The position numbers and the translations under genes are program-made. 64,000 bases of DNA from Rachicladosporium sp. CCFEE 5018 (lineage: Eukaryota > Ascomycota > Dothideomycetes > Cladosporiales > Cladosporiaceae): assembly GCA_002077045.2 (NCBI GenBank), contig KZ111171.1, positions 337,090 through 401,089 on the forward strand. The letters run 5' to 3'. The notes below the pieces were generated by a model that saw only the letters and a program-made list of their open reading frames with translations, was not told where the DNA came from and searched no databases. This document shows positions 1-10,203 of the stretch, one piece after another. Within the stretch, counting starts at the first letter, position 1. Every line of letters starts with the position of its first letter.

Positions 1-786
1 CTGATCAACGATCCAGCCCTCCTAACATTCTACGCCCAAACCTGGGACGAATACCACACCAAAACCCTCACACTCGGCGTCGTCTCCGGCCCCGTCGAAG
101 GTATCCTCGCTCTCGTGGCCGTCTACGCAGTGACAGCCTACATGGGCGGCGGCTCCTACTGGCAGCAACCCATGCTCCCCGCCCTAGGCGTCCCATACAT
201 CTCCGTCCTCCCCAAAGCCTTCTACCGCATGGATTTCGGGGACTTCTACATGGTCTACGGCACGCTGGTACTCGGTTTCAACACCGTCGAATCTGCAAGA
301 AATGTGATGAAGAGTCGCAAGGAGCGCGGAGAGGAGCCGACGGAGGCGCTGTTGGGGTTGCTGCCTTTCGCTGGAACCTGGGCTTGCATCGTAGCCTACC
401 TCTACCTTCACCCGGAGATCTTGCACGCGCATATCGTGCCTTTCGTCTTCTTCGTCGGTCTCATCAACGCTTACTCCGTTGGCCAGATGATTACGGCACA
501 TCTCACGAAATCCTCATTCCCCTTTCAAAACATTCTGGCGTTGCCGCTGCTTTACGCTGTCATTGACTCGCTTGGTCCGATTCTGGAAGATAAGATTGGG
601 TTTGGCTGGCCGAGCGCGCTTGGGAATGGAGTCTACCAGGTTGCCTTCATGTTCAGCTGTTTGGGGCTCGCGATTGGGGTTTATGGGAGCTTTGTGGTCG
701 ATGTTATTGTCAGTATCTGCGATTATCTGGATATTTGGTGTTTGACTATCAAGCACCCGGCGACGGAGGAGAAGAAAACGCAGTGA
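1..786 (+). CDS. Choline/ethanolamine phosphotransferase, C-terminal part (5' end outside window)
   Basis: This frame is open from base 1, so the gene begins upstream of the window. The product fits the C-terminal half of CDP-alcohol phosphatidyltransferases of the Cpt1/Ept1 type, which transfer phosphocholine or phosphoethanolamine to diacylglycerol in the ER membrane (last step of the Kennedy pathway). Family features seen are TWDEYHTKTLTLG followed by GPVEG near the start, then several hydrophobic membrane segments and a hydrophilic C-terminal tail ending in KKTQ. The catalytic CDP-alcohol motif would lie upstream and is not visible. The stop is at 784-786. Choline cannot be told from ethanolamine specificity from this part alone. 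Confidence 0.9.
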   Translation: MINDPALLTFYAQTWDEYHTKTLTLGVVSGPVEGILALVAVYAVTAYMGGGSYWQQPMLPALGVPYISVLPKAFYRMDFGDFYMVYGTLVLGFNTVESARNVMKSRKERGEEPTEALLGLLPFAGTWACIVAYLYLHPEILHAHIVPFVFFVGLINAYSVGQMITAHLTKSSFPFQNILALPLLYAVIDSLGPILEDKIGFGWPSALGNGVYQVAFMFSCLGLAIGVYGSFVVDVIVSICDYLDIWCLTIKHPATEEKKTQ

Positions 787-1477
787 GCGGAAGACGAGAT
801 GTGCGCAACGATTGAGGGCTACGATTGTAGGCTGGTGACAGAGACAGCCGCCAGATCATGAAGGGCTTCGAAGTGAGCACGACAATGCCGAGGCGGTCGA
901 CACGCTGGTAACACAGCGGGATGGGCCTAGTCTGCTGGCACGCAGGCATTCGGTCCAACTTATCGAGCAGCGCTGCGAGGGATTTGTCGAATGCGAGTGA
1001 ATTGAAACAATATATATGAGCATTTACAAGAAGCGCCTAGGAGATAACCTCTTGGCAACAGCGTTCGGCACACTTGCAGCAACGAATCGACCCCGCATAT
1101 TCACAGCTTGCAGCTCTCAAGGCTGTGGCCTCGACTCCACGAACTACATCCACTTTGACACGCTCGGCACACGTTTCGGCGGGTTCCTTCACGGAAGCAT
1201 TCCATTGATCCGCGCCATTCCCAGATCTCTTCTTTTCGATGTTCCGAAATACTTGCGGAGCTTGCAGATGGTAAGCACATTCCTCTGCTGCTCATCATAT
1301 ATAGTTCTACCTCGAAGCTCTCGTTGTCGTTGTTCAGATCAAGCGTACCAAGGCTGATCAGCCGCTCCTACTCAGGACACTCTCTCCCTCGTCTTCTTTT
1401 CCGTGAAAGACTTCTTCGTTACTCCGCCGCCCAACCAGAATCGCTTGCAGATCCGCCCTGGTGCACCTATACTAGAC
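787..1477. other. Intergenic region, about 690 bp
   Basis: It holds the 3' end of the phosphotransferase and the promoter/leader of the dioxygenase. A pyrimidine-rich stretch at about 1370-1400 fits a fungal core promoter or 5' leader. The open frames here lack protein-like composition and I see no RNA gene. Confidence 0.5.
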
Positions 1478-2582
1478 ATGGCGAGCGCACTGGAAGAGCC
1501 ACTCAACCTAGCCCCGGTCACGGAAGGCCAAAACGGGACTATCGGCGCGAATGGCGCGTCTTCGAGCACGAAGTCGCAGTACGATCCGAACTTCACGGAT
1601 AATGTCATCAAAGCTACTGGACCAAAGGCGAATAAGCGATTGGCGCAATTGATGCCGAGTCTGGTCAGGCATTTGCATGATTTTTGTCGGGAAAATGAGG
1701 TCACTGTCGAGGAGTGGAGTCAGAGTGTTGAATTCGTGAGTTCTGTAACTCGCCCATCGCTACGGCACCGGTACTGATACAAGTGACAAGCTGAACGAGT
1801 GCGGACGCATGTCAGACGACAAGCGGAATGAGGGACAGCTCTTCTGGGACATCCTCGGCGTCGAGAGCTTGGTCGATGAGATTACATACAAAGTCGCTGC
1901 AGACTCCGGAGAGAAGCCCACTACCACAGCGAGTGAGTCACAGAGTCTTTGTATGGCATAATAATGATCTATGACTGACAGTACCGCAGTCCTCGGACCC
2001 TTCTGGCGCCCCAACGCGCCAATCTACCCCATGGGCTCCTCCACAATCCTCAAAGACCAAGGCGGCGACGTCACTCACATGCACGGCAGCGTCACAGACT
2101 TCACGACCGGCAAACCCATCACCAATGCCGAGATCGATGTCTGGCACACCGCTCCGAACGGCCTCTACGAACAGCAAGATCCCGAGCAACCGGATATGAA
2201 CCTCCGCGGCCGCTTCTACACGCCCGAGTCTGGCGACTACGACTTCTACTGCCTTCGTCCAACGCCGTACCCGATTCCGTTCGACGGCCCAGCCGGCAAG
2301 TTCCTGAAGTTGCTAGACCGACACCCTATGCGGCCGGCGCATATTCACTTTATCATCTCGGCCAAAGGGTATAAGCCTGTCGTTACGCAAATCTTTGATC
2401 GGAGGGATGAGTGGCTAGGTAATGACTCTGTGTTCGCTGTCAAGGACAGTTTGGTGGTGGACTTTGCGCCAAAGCAGGGGGACGAGAACGCTGGCTTTGA
2501 TCTGAAGTATGACTTTAAGCTAGTGGCGTTCGAGGACGCGAAGAAGGGAGTTCATGGTGGGACAGAGGTGACTTCGGCTTAA
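1478..2582 (+). CDS. Intradiol ring-cleavage dioxygenase (catechol / hydroxyquinol 1,2-dioxygenase family)
   Basis: Three exons: 1478-1735, 1791-1932 and 1990-2582, giving 330 residues. Both introns have GTGAGT donors. The N-terminal dimerisation domain (residues about 40-130, with the ILGVESLVDEITY stretch) is followed by the beta-sandwich catalytic domain starting at LGPFWRPNAP. The four Fe(III) ligands of the family can be assigned to Tyr193 (APNGLYEQQ), Tyr227 (PTPYPIP), His251 and His253 (RPAHIHF), with the spacing expected for intradiol enzymes. Such enzymes cleave catechol or hydroxyquinol between the two hydroxyls, feeding the 3-oxoadipate route. The gene converges with an MFS transporter whose stop lies 74 bp away. 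Substrate cannot be fixed from sequence; the LGPFW opening is shared by fungal catechol and hydroxyquinol dioxygenases. Confidence 0.92.
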
Positions 2583-2656
2583 TGGGCGATTTAGTTTAGA
2601 GAGGCGGTCAAGGCACCGTTGTACTTGTGAACTTAGATGTATGCTCTGTCTATGTA

Positions 2657-4075
2657 CTATTTATCATTCGTTTTAGGTGGCAGAAGCCTGCCAATCCCCA
2701 TGGTAGCCGCAACAAGCATGCAGATGCCAGTGAACCAGACGATGCCCGCGTACTTGCCCAGCCCGTAAGCATCCACGTCAATGGCTTGCTCGGAGCTGCC
2801 TATCAGCCAGCTACTGATCGGTCCTGCCAGCGCTCCTGAAATACCTCTCTCGAAACTGAAAATGCCGTACATCAGCATCACGACCGAATCCCGGTCGCCG
2901 TGTATATCTTCCTTCCCGACCAAAAAGGTGCACATCCGCGAGTACAGGACTGAATAGCTGGCACTCAAGAGTCCCCACATGAGAGCCAGGAATATCAGTG
3001 GCCAAACACTCTTTGCGGGACCCCAAAGTAGCAGGGCAGCTAGTCCGCAGAGTAACGTAGAGAGCGACATCGGTATTCGTACGTCAAGTCGATCGGACAC
3101 CCAACCTTGACCGATTTGACCGCAGACTTGAGATAATGATATCAGCGCGAGGAGGCCGGCGCCTATATTCTGCGAAAACCCGAGGTCTGAGCTGTAGCTG
3201 TTGATGTATATCCTTGGGATGAAGAAGCCGAGTCCTTGCACGAAGACCGCGAACGCAATGAGCTGAAATTGTAGACTTCGAACGATAGGTTGAAGGCTTG
3301 CTAGAGCTTTCGTTGGTACTAGAGGCCTCCGCGGCACGTCTCGAGAGCGGATCAGTAAGAGACCAGGTCCGCTCACGCAGATAATGGCAAGGGCGTAGAC
3401 TCGAAACGTGATTTTGAAGTCAAACGTCCTCAGCATCCAATTCAATAAGGCGGGTTGAACAAGCCCAGCTACACCGCTGGCGCTAAAGAGGATGCCGTAT
3501 ACTAGACCGCGCTGCTTATCAAACCACTCGTTCAGTATGAACATCACGGGCGTGTAGTGTACCACCCAGCCTAGACCGTAGAGAAGACCTTGACACAGAA
3601 GCAGGACCTCAATACTGTTCGCAAAGCTCGCTCCAATCAGTGCCAGCACGCAGAGTACCCAGCCGGCGATCATCTGTGTTCGCCTGTACTGCGGCCAGCG
3701 TGCAGCCACCATGCTCATGAACGGCATGCACAGATTGCTCGTGCCCGCTGTGAGCGTACCGACCGTAGGGATCGCGGTGCTTGACTTGAACAGCTCGTGG
3801 TTGGAATGGTACTCCTGGAAGACGCCATAGCTCAGTGGCAGGCTCCAGATCATAAATTCGATAATCCAGCAGCCGAAGAAAACGATCCAGGCTTGACGGC
3901 TGCCATCGATTGGCTTGTCGAGAGAGGACGCATCGCTGGCGTCGTCGGCTAGTAACTGATCGAGATCTGATGAAGCAAGAAAGTCGATGGAGGAACGGTT
4001 CAGACTTTGTAGAGGAACGGCCTCGGCGCTGGGAGCATTGTCGTCCGAGGACCGGGCAGAGGGCGACTTGTACAT
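2657..4075 (-). CDS. MFS transporter, monocarboxylate-permease-like
   Basis: Single exon of 472 codons, minus strand, beginning MYKSPSARSSDD. The hydrophilic N-terminus (about 60 residues) is followed by the first membrane helix (AWIVFFGCWIIEFMIW) and roughly a dozen helices in two sets of six, with a cytosolic loop near the middle. The pattern fits the fungal monocarboxylate transporter-like (SLC16-related) branch: YGVFQEY after helix 1 and a glycine-rich helix 5 region. These plasma-membrane carriers move small organic acids or related solutes. Placement beside an intradiol dioxygenase suggests, but does not prove, uptake of an aromatic acid or a ring-cleavage product. The divergent side faces the GST gene at 4521 across about 445 bp that must hold both promoters. 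Confidence 0.88.
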   Translation of the reverse strand: MYKSPSARSSDDNAPSAEAVPLQSLNRSSIDFLASSDLDQLLADDASDASSLDKPIDGSRQAWIVFFGCWIIEFMIWSLPLSYGVFQEYHSNHELFKSSTAIPTVGTLTAGTSNLCMPFMSMVAARWPQYRRTQMIAGWVLCVLALIGASFANSIEVLLLCQGLLYGLGWVVHYTPVMFILNEWFDKQRGLVYGILFSASGVAGLVQPALLNWMLRTFDFKITFRVYALAIICVSGPGLLLIRSRDVPRRPLVPTKALASLQPIVRSLQFQLIAFAVFVQGLGFFIPRIYINSYSSDLGFSQNIGAGLLALISLSQVCGQIGQGWVSDRLDVRIPMSLSTLLCGLAALLLWGPAKSVWPLIFLALMWGLLSASYSVLYSRMCTFLVGKEDIHGDRDSVVMLMYGIFSFERGISGALAGPISSWLIGSSEQAIDVDAYGLGKYAGIVWFTGICMLVAATMGIGRLLPPKTNDK

Positions 4076-4520
4076 CGCATTTTGGCATCAACGTGACGCA
4101 CGAAATGCCTTCCGATAGTCATGCTCTGCCTCTGGTGATGGTTCTACGTCTTTCGCAAGGCTACGTTCAGTGCCCAACGAGTGACGTGATGGTGCATGAC
4201 GAAGCTGGAGAGCCCATGATGGATTGACCGAGAGTCCGAAGATTACGAAGCACCGGGTACAACATCAGCTCCACGGAACTCTTTCCATCACCCTAGCTAC
4301 CAAAGTTGATCGTAGCTATAAGGTAGCTCAAAGTAAGTCAAGTATAAGGTCCAGTAGTAGTTCTCCAATCCTCCAACAATTTTGACATCATTCCCTGTTC
4401 TCCGTTGTACACTGCTGTCGCTTGTACACTGCTCTCGGTTCCGCAACTATAGACTGCACCGCAATAACACATTCGGCATCACATTGTCATCGAGAGGCGC
4501 GTGGTCTATATCTCGCCTCC

Positions 4521-5618
4521 ATGGCCCCATCAGCAACATCAAAAGACCACAGCGACCTCTCCGACGTTGTGTCAAAGGACTCGGGCGCCTTCAAACGCCC
4601 CACAGCAGCCTTCCGATCTTGGATCTCATCAGCCCCAAACTCCGAGTTCCCACCAGCCAAAGACCGCTACGTCCTCTACATCAACCGCGGCTGCCCCTGG
4701 GCACACCGTACGAACTTGGTCCGCTCCCTCAAAGGTCTCGAAGATGTGATCCAGCTCGTGACCATGGGCGCGAGTCTGGGCCCAGAGGGCTGGGCATATG
4801 ACGGTAGTCTTGGGTCTGAAGAGAAAGACCCATTGTATGGCTTCACGACTCACAAGCAACTCTACATGAAAGCTGATCCGACGTACGCCGGCCGTTACAC
4901 GGTACCCACACTCTGGGATAAGCAACGAGAGACCATAGTCAGCAACGAGTCAAGCGAGATCATCCGCATGCTGTATTGCGAGTTCGATGAGTTCTTGCCT
5001 GAAAACTTGAGAGAAGTCAACAAGCCTGGAGGCGGCCTCTTGCCGAAGCAATTGCAAGGAGAGATTGACGCAATGAACGCTTGGGTGTACGACGGAATCA
5101 ATAACGGCGTCTACAAGACAGGATTTGCGCAAGGGCAGGAGGCGTACGAAGAGAGCCTGTTAAAACTATTCGAGGCATTGGACTGGATGGAGGTTGTGTT
5201 GGAGAAGTCAAAGGGCCCGTATATCTTCGGGGATCAATTGACAGAAGCTGACATCCGGCTGTGAGTCGAAGACAGTGTTCAGCGTCTCGAAGCGCACGTG
5301 CTGATGATTTCAGGTATCCGACCATCGCTCGATTCGACCAGGCGTACCACACGAGTTTTCGATGCAACTTGAAGATGATCAGGCATGACTATCCCAACAT
5401 TCAAAGGTGGTATTCGCATCTTTACTACGATGAGACTGAAGAGACGAGAGGTGCTTTCAGAAATACCACGTACTTCGATGTGGTGAGTAGCAGGCGTCTG
5501 CAACATTCCATCATCTTTGCGCTGACTCCTCCACCAGATCAGGTACGGATATGCTAAGGCAGGAAGGGCGCCTGTCGTGCCCATGGGACCTAGGCCAGAG
5601 ATGATGCCGAAGCAATGA
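4521..5618 (+). CDS. Glutathione S-transferase, omega/ECM4 class (glutathionyl-hydroquinone reductase-like)
   Basis: Three exons: 4521-5260, 5314-5482 and 5538-5618, total 329 residues. The diagnostic motif is GCPWAHR with the catalytic Cys58, followed by long N-terminal loops typical of the ECM4/YqjG/Gto family. NES.EIIRML and the C-terminal all-helical domain with GDQLTEADIRLYPT complete the fold. Family members reduce glutathionyl-hydroquinones and other mixed disulfides with glutathione; they act in cytosol or mitochondria. An in-frame ATG at 4422 would add 33 residues. I prefer 4521, which has a good context (ctccATGG) and matches the usual family start, but a mitochondrial extension from 4422 is possible. 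Location next to an intradiol dioxygenase fits quinone detoxification. Confidence 0.9.
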
Positions 5619-5685
5619 TTTGTGCGTTCCGAAATCCTTCGTCATGCGCGAATCATTTTCATGTCATGCTTCACATTGCTTACTC

Positions 5686-6675
5686 TCATGACGCTTTCTT
5701 GGCCTGCTCCCGTAGTGCAGGTGCTGTGCTACCCTTCTGCTCAAGATCTGCAGCCCAGAGTGCCGCACCGACCGTATTCGTGTAGGCGAAGAAGATACCG
5801 GCGATTGGAATCATCTCGAGAAGCACGGCGACAATACCAAAACTGTGCGTAGTAAGTATCCGTGCAGGCAATGGTGGCAAGAACAACTTACCTTGCATAG
5901 GCAGCCTTGCGCTTTTCAACAGCTTGCTCGCGCTGGGTCTTGTCCATGCCCTTCAGCTGATAGTACCTGTTGTGTGCTTGAGGTCCAGTCCGGCGACCTT
6001 GGAGCACGACGAAGGCAATCGTGCCAACGATGGGGATCAGATTGAGCGGCAAGAACATGAAGTACCGAATGATAGCCTGTGGGGTGAACTTCGCGAACGG
6101 CTTCCCAGCCAATTTGCCCAGTCGAGCCATCACATTACCAGCCCCTCCAGACTTGACAGTTCGCTCCCTGGCCACGAGCTCGGACTGTCCGCGAGACATG
6201 AGTGTACCATCGAAGGTATCAATGAGGGAGTCCTCGATCAAAAGCGCCTTGCTCAAGACCATGGTGAGGGTGCTGGACTCGCTGAGGACGAGCAGAGCCG
6301 CGGAAAGGGCTGCCAGCGGTCCAGAGGTGAAGGCCATGATCGCTGCTTGTGGCAGATACGTGAAGACGAACATGAACGTGGTCACGCCGAGACCGGTCGT
6401 GATCGTCGGAACGAGCTTGCTGGTCAGTGGAGACCAGAGGTCGCGGTGCGAGAGGTAGTAGTAGATTCCCTGGGGACTGTCATCAGCATTCGTCTTGAAT
6501 ATGTCATCGAGATGGCATTTGAGCATACTCTGATTGGGTAGATGTATGCTCCCGACTTCACTCCATCCTCTGTGAGCTGTCTGAGGTGCTCGGCTTCTTG
6601 TACCGCTGTCTCCTTAACGCGTGCTGCCATGATGGGCGAGGATTCAAGATATTGTGTGATGGTGGCTTCGATCAA
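5686..6675 (-). CDS. EI24-domain multi-spanning membrane protein (RRT8/LDS-like)
   Basis: Three exons on the minus strand: 6675-6529, 6469-5892 and 5842-5686, giving 293 residues. Junction phases match and donors are GTATGC and GTAAGT. The protein has several hydrophobic segments: one near GLGVTTFMFVFTYLPQA, an Ala/Leu-rich helix, one at IIRYFMFLPLNLIPIVGTIA, and one at FGIVAVLLEMIPIAGIFFA close to the C-terminus. The RYFMFLPLNLIPIVG and LEMIPIAGIFF segments resemble EI24/CysZ-like fungal proteins related to yeast Rrt8/Lds1/Lds2, which act at lipid droplets and the spore wall. The tail EQAKKAS is basic. It converges with the GST gene 67 bp away. The family call rests on motif style, so the role stays tentative. 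Confidence 0.7.
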
Positions 6676-6902
6676 TTGACGACAGAGATCAATGCTTCAG
6701 TAAGTAAACACAGAAAATGTCAATCACATGCCGCCGCCTTGTTTGTGCTGCCACAGCTACGCCACACCGACGTCACCTTGCTCTGGAACGCCGCTTCTTG
6801 AATCGAGACACCCCTCCATTTGAATTTGACTGACTCACTCTTTGAGGAATATATGTTGAAGTGAACCTTTGACCAGTGGCTTGTGTGGATAATAACGCAA
6901 TC

Positions 6903-8693
6903 ATGGCTGAGAATACTGCTCCGCCAGCAGAGCTGCCGGACCGAACGAAGGAAGCGCCAGCCGAAGATGGAGAGAAAGTTCCAAGCAAGAGTGCATTGAA
7001 GAAAGCAGCCAAGGACAAGGAAAAGGTATGGCATGCTGGAGACATAGTCTAGGTCAAGGAATTGACTCAAACGCAGGCAGAGAAAGCTGCAAAGCGTCAA
7101 GCCGCCGAAGACGCTCAAAAGCAAGCCTCAGAAGCGAATGACATCTCAAAAGAGGACTATGGCGATCTCCCCATGCTCGGATCGCAGCCCTACCTCCCTC
7201 CCAAGGAGAAGGTGCCACGGGTACGACTCAACGAGATCGCAGAAGAGTACAAGGACACTTCGTCCATGATCGAGGAAGGGGGACCACAGATCGTCTTCCG
7301 TGGCGTAGTTGAGAATGCGAGAGCACAGGGCGCGAAGCTTACGTTCATTACGTTCAGGCAGGATGCCGACACAATCCAGGCTGTTGTGGCAGAGAGCGAG
7401 ACGCTGAGCCGGCAGATGGTGAAGTTTGCCGGCAAGATACCGAACGAGAGCGTGGTGTTGGTGCATGCACTGGTCAAGGAGCCGTTGGAGCCGGTGAAGA
7501 GCACTACTGTTCAGCACTTGGAGCTACACGTCAAGAAGCTGTTCGTCGTAGCCAAGGCCGATCAGCAGCTGCCGATGCAAGTCGCTGACGCCGAGCGACC
7601 AATTCCTGGAGAGGGTGAGGAAGAGAAGCCGACCGAGGAAGAGGGTGGCAGACCGATTGTCACGCTCAACACCCGCCTCAATAATCGGGTGATCGATCTC
7701 CGCGGCAAACACAACCACGCCATCTTCACCATCAAAGACGGCGTCATCAACCTGTTCCAAGAATTTCTCCGAGCTCGCGGCTTCATCGGCGTCAACTCAC
7801 CCTGCCTTCTTGGCGCACCCTCAGAAGGTGGAGCCTCAGTCTTCGAAGTCAAGTACTTCAACACGAAAGCATTCCTCGCGCAGTCTCCGCAGCTCTACAA
7901 GCAGATGCTCATCGCTGCCCGCTTTGAGAAAGTCATGGAAGTTGGCCCCATCTTCCGGTCAGAGAACAGCAATACCGCGCGGCACCTGACAGAGTTCACT
8001 GGCTTGGACATGGAGATGGCGTTCGAGGAAGACTACCATGAGGTCGTGTCACTGCTGGAGGAACTCATATTGTCGATCTGCGAGGGGCTGCGAACACGCT
8101 ACAAGAAGGAGACCGACTTGGTCCGCAGCATCTACCACGTAGAGGAGTTCAAACTCCCAGAAGCTGGCAAGGTGCCTCGTCTGCCCTTCTCGGAGGGCAT
8201 CGCCATGTTGCGCGAAGATGGCGTAGAGATCGGCGACTTCGACGACTTGAGCACACCGGATGAGAAGCGTCTTGGCGCGCTGGTGCTGAAGAAGTACGGC
8301 ACCGACTTCTACGTGCTCGATCAATACCCGTTGAACATCCGACCGTTCTACACCATGCCCTCAGCCGAAACACAGGCCAAGTACGACCCGAAGAACCCCA
8401 ATGCTGGACTTTCGAATTCTTACGACTTCTTCATGCGCGGACAGGAGATCATGAGTGGTGCTCAGCGTATTCACAATGCGACTTTCTTGGAGAAGAGGAT
8501 GAAGGAGTGTGTCACGCCTGTTGACCCGCAGAGCGATGGGCTGAGGGACTATGTCAATGCTTTCCGATATGGCTGTCCGCCGCATGCTGGTGGTGGTATT
8601 GGGCTGGAGCGTATCGTGATGCTCTGGTTGGGGCTGCCGAACGTGCGGTTGGCTAGTTTGTTCCCGAGGGACCCGGGAAGGCTGGTCCCTTAG
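6903..8693 (+). CDS. DPS1: Aspartate--tRNA ligase, cytoplasmic
   Basis: Two exons, 6903-7025 and 7077-8693, encode 579 residues, close to yeast Dps1. A Lys/Ala/Glu-rich N-terminal extension (residues 1-60) typical of eukaryotic AspRS precedes the OB-fold anticodon-binding domain (about 95-200, with VFRGVVENARAQG). The class II catalytic core follows. Motif 2 is FRSENSNTARHLTEFTGLD and motif 3 is GGIGLERIVMLWLGLPN, and the canonical C-terminus LFPRDPGRLVP is intact. The enzyme charges tRNA-Asp in the cytosol. The 51-nt intron sits within the Lys-rich extension. The ATG at 6903 gives a normal-length N-terminus. Confidence 0.97.
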
Positions 8694-9288
8694 CCTAATG
8701 TGGTCTGAAGACACGATCAGCTACAACATGACCGCATACGAGGTACAGCTACCCGCTCCGCGGACGTGCAGGCTTGCAAGCCATGTCATCTCTAGGGGAT
8801 GACTGGGTGCTCATGACAGGTCAGACCATCATTGAGCATGGCGGGAACTTGCACAGTATAACACGATATCATGAAATTGTAGTCTCGGACTGGGAGTGGT
8901 ATGCTGCACGCAAGGTCTCTGCACCAACAAACCGCGCATCGCGCCTCTTGCTTCGATTCAGGGGCTTTATCATACAGTTAAAACGCGTGTGTAGCCTCTG
9001 GTATTGACCGCATTGTCTCGAACATCTGCAATCCGAGGTCGCAAGCTCAAAGGTACTGTAAAGATTGTGCTGTGTCTCACGCTGTGCCGTACAGAGATGC
9101 TACCTCAAATATTACCCGCCAACACGCCTCGCGCCTCATGAAACATCTACAGGCAGCAACAGTGAAAGCCGTCAGAGCATTCAGTCGAGACGCCTATATA
9201 AGCTGTTCCATTTCGCTCTCATATGGTCCGTGGTCTCTCCCACTCTCAATGTACCAGTTCCAATACAATAATCTCGACTTCGAGCAAC
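8694..9288. other. Intergenic region, about 595 bp
   Basis: It carries the 3' end of the aspartyl-tRNA synthetase gene and the promoter of the next gene. A TATATAA element lies near its right end. Nothing else supported. Confidence 0.5.
9195..9201 (+). promoter_or_regulatory. TATA-box-like element
   Basis: TATATAA lies 88 bp upstream of the preferred ATG at 9289 of the DUF3632-like gene, a plausible core-promoter distance in a filamentous fungus. Confidence 0.4.
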
Positions 9289-10203
9289 ATGTGCAAGGTC
9301 AGTGCTATGGACATAGACGAGCCCGAGTGGATCAGCGGCGAGCCTAGTTACCATCCAGTTTTCGAAACCCTCTTTGCCCTTATCGACGGCGCGCCGCAAG
9401 ACCTTGAGGTCTGGCCTCACTACATCGACAAGACCATCCCCTCATTGCATTCTCTCGGCACCCAGGCACCCACCGCCGAGCAATATAAAGTCGACTCGCG
9501 AGTGCTGTACGCCATCCTCCTGACCATGGTAAAGCAGATTGACCCTGCTACCACTGCTCACGATCATCTAGTGAAGCTAGTCCTGACGATCCGCAACTTG
9601 TCCATGCCGCCTACAGTCGTCCAGACAATCGACAAGTACGACCGGAACAACGAGATCCATCTCGAGCTCACCCCCTTCATCGGAGCATACTCATCGTTTG
9701 AGCAAGACGCACCGCTGCATCCCCCGCTTGACGAGCGGCCCAGCTCTATCATATTCCAAGACCGTCCGCCGTGGCGGCTCCCACATTACCAATCCCTGAA
9801 ACCTCTGGAGTGGGCCAGTGTCAACGCCTTCATCGCCAAGATCCATTCAGCGGAGCCAGAAATCCCAAAGCTGGACGTCCGCGGTCTATTCACTATGATC
9901 GAGGCTCTTGAGGAGGTTCGCACGGGCGCTGAGCTGGAGGGTGTAGTGCCCGCAGCTAGCATGTGGATTATCTACGCTGGATCGGCGCTGAAATCTAATG
10001 ATATCCCGTATGTGTGCTACCCTACTGAGTCGAAACGGATGCCTTGGAGTAGAGGGGAGCTGTGGAAAGGTCGGCATGCTTTCAGTGCGGAGAGATGGCA
10101 GTTCTGGTTGCGGAGATTCCGGGAAGTTGCCGAGAGGGAGGATGTTAGTGATGCTGTGCGGTCCGCTGCTCTCAGAGCTGTGGAGGCGGGTCCCGGAGCG
10201 TAG
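9289..10203 (+). CDS. DUF3632-like fungal protein
   Basis: Single exon, 304 residues from the ATG at 9289 (context aacATGTG). An in-frame ATG at 9223 lies only 22 bases past a TATA-like element, so it is less likely; ATG 9307 (MDIDEPEW) is another option. The protein is soluble, with no signal peptide or membrane segment. Conserved-looking stretches are a helical N-terminal half, DRPPWRLPHYQSLKPLEWAS in the middle, and a C-terminal block with FSAERWQFWLRRFREVA. This layout resembles Ascomycota-specific DUF3632 proteins of unknown function. No catalytic motif is visible. Confidence 0.72.
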   Translation: MCKVSAMDIDEPEWISGEPSYHPVFETLFALIDGAPQDLEVWPHYIDKTIPSLHSLGTQAPTAEQYKVDSRVLYAILLTMVKQIDPATTAHDHLVKLVLTIRNLSMPPTVVQTIDKYDRNNEIHLELTPFIGAYSSFEQDAPLHPPLDERPSSIIFQDRPPWRLPHYQSLKPLEWASVNAFIAKIHSAEPEIPKLDVRGLFTMIEALEEVRTGAELEGVVPAASMWIIYAGSALKSNDIPYVCYPTESKRMPWSRGELWKGRHAFSAERWQFWLRRFREVAEREDVSDAVRSAALRAVEAGPGA

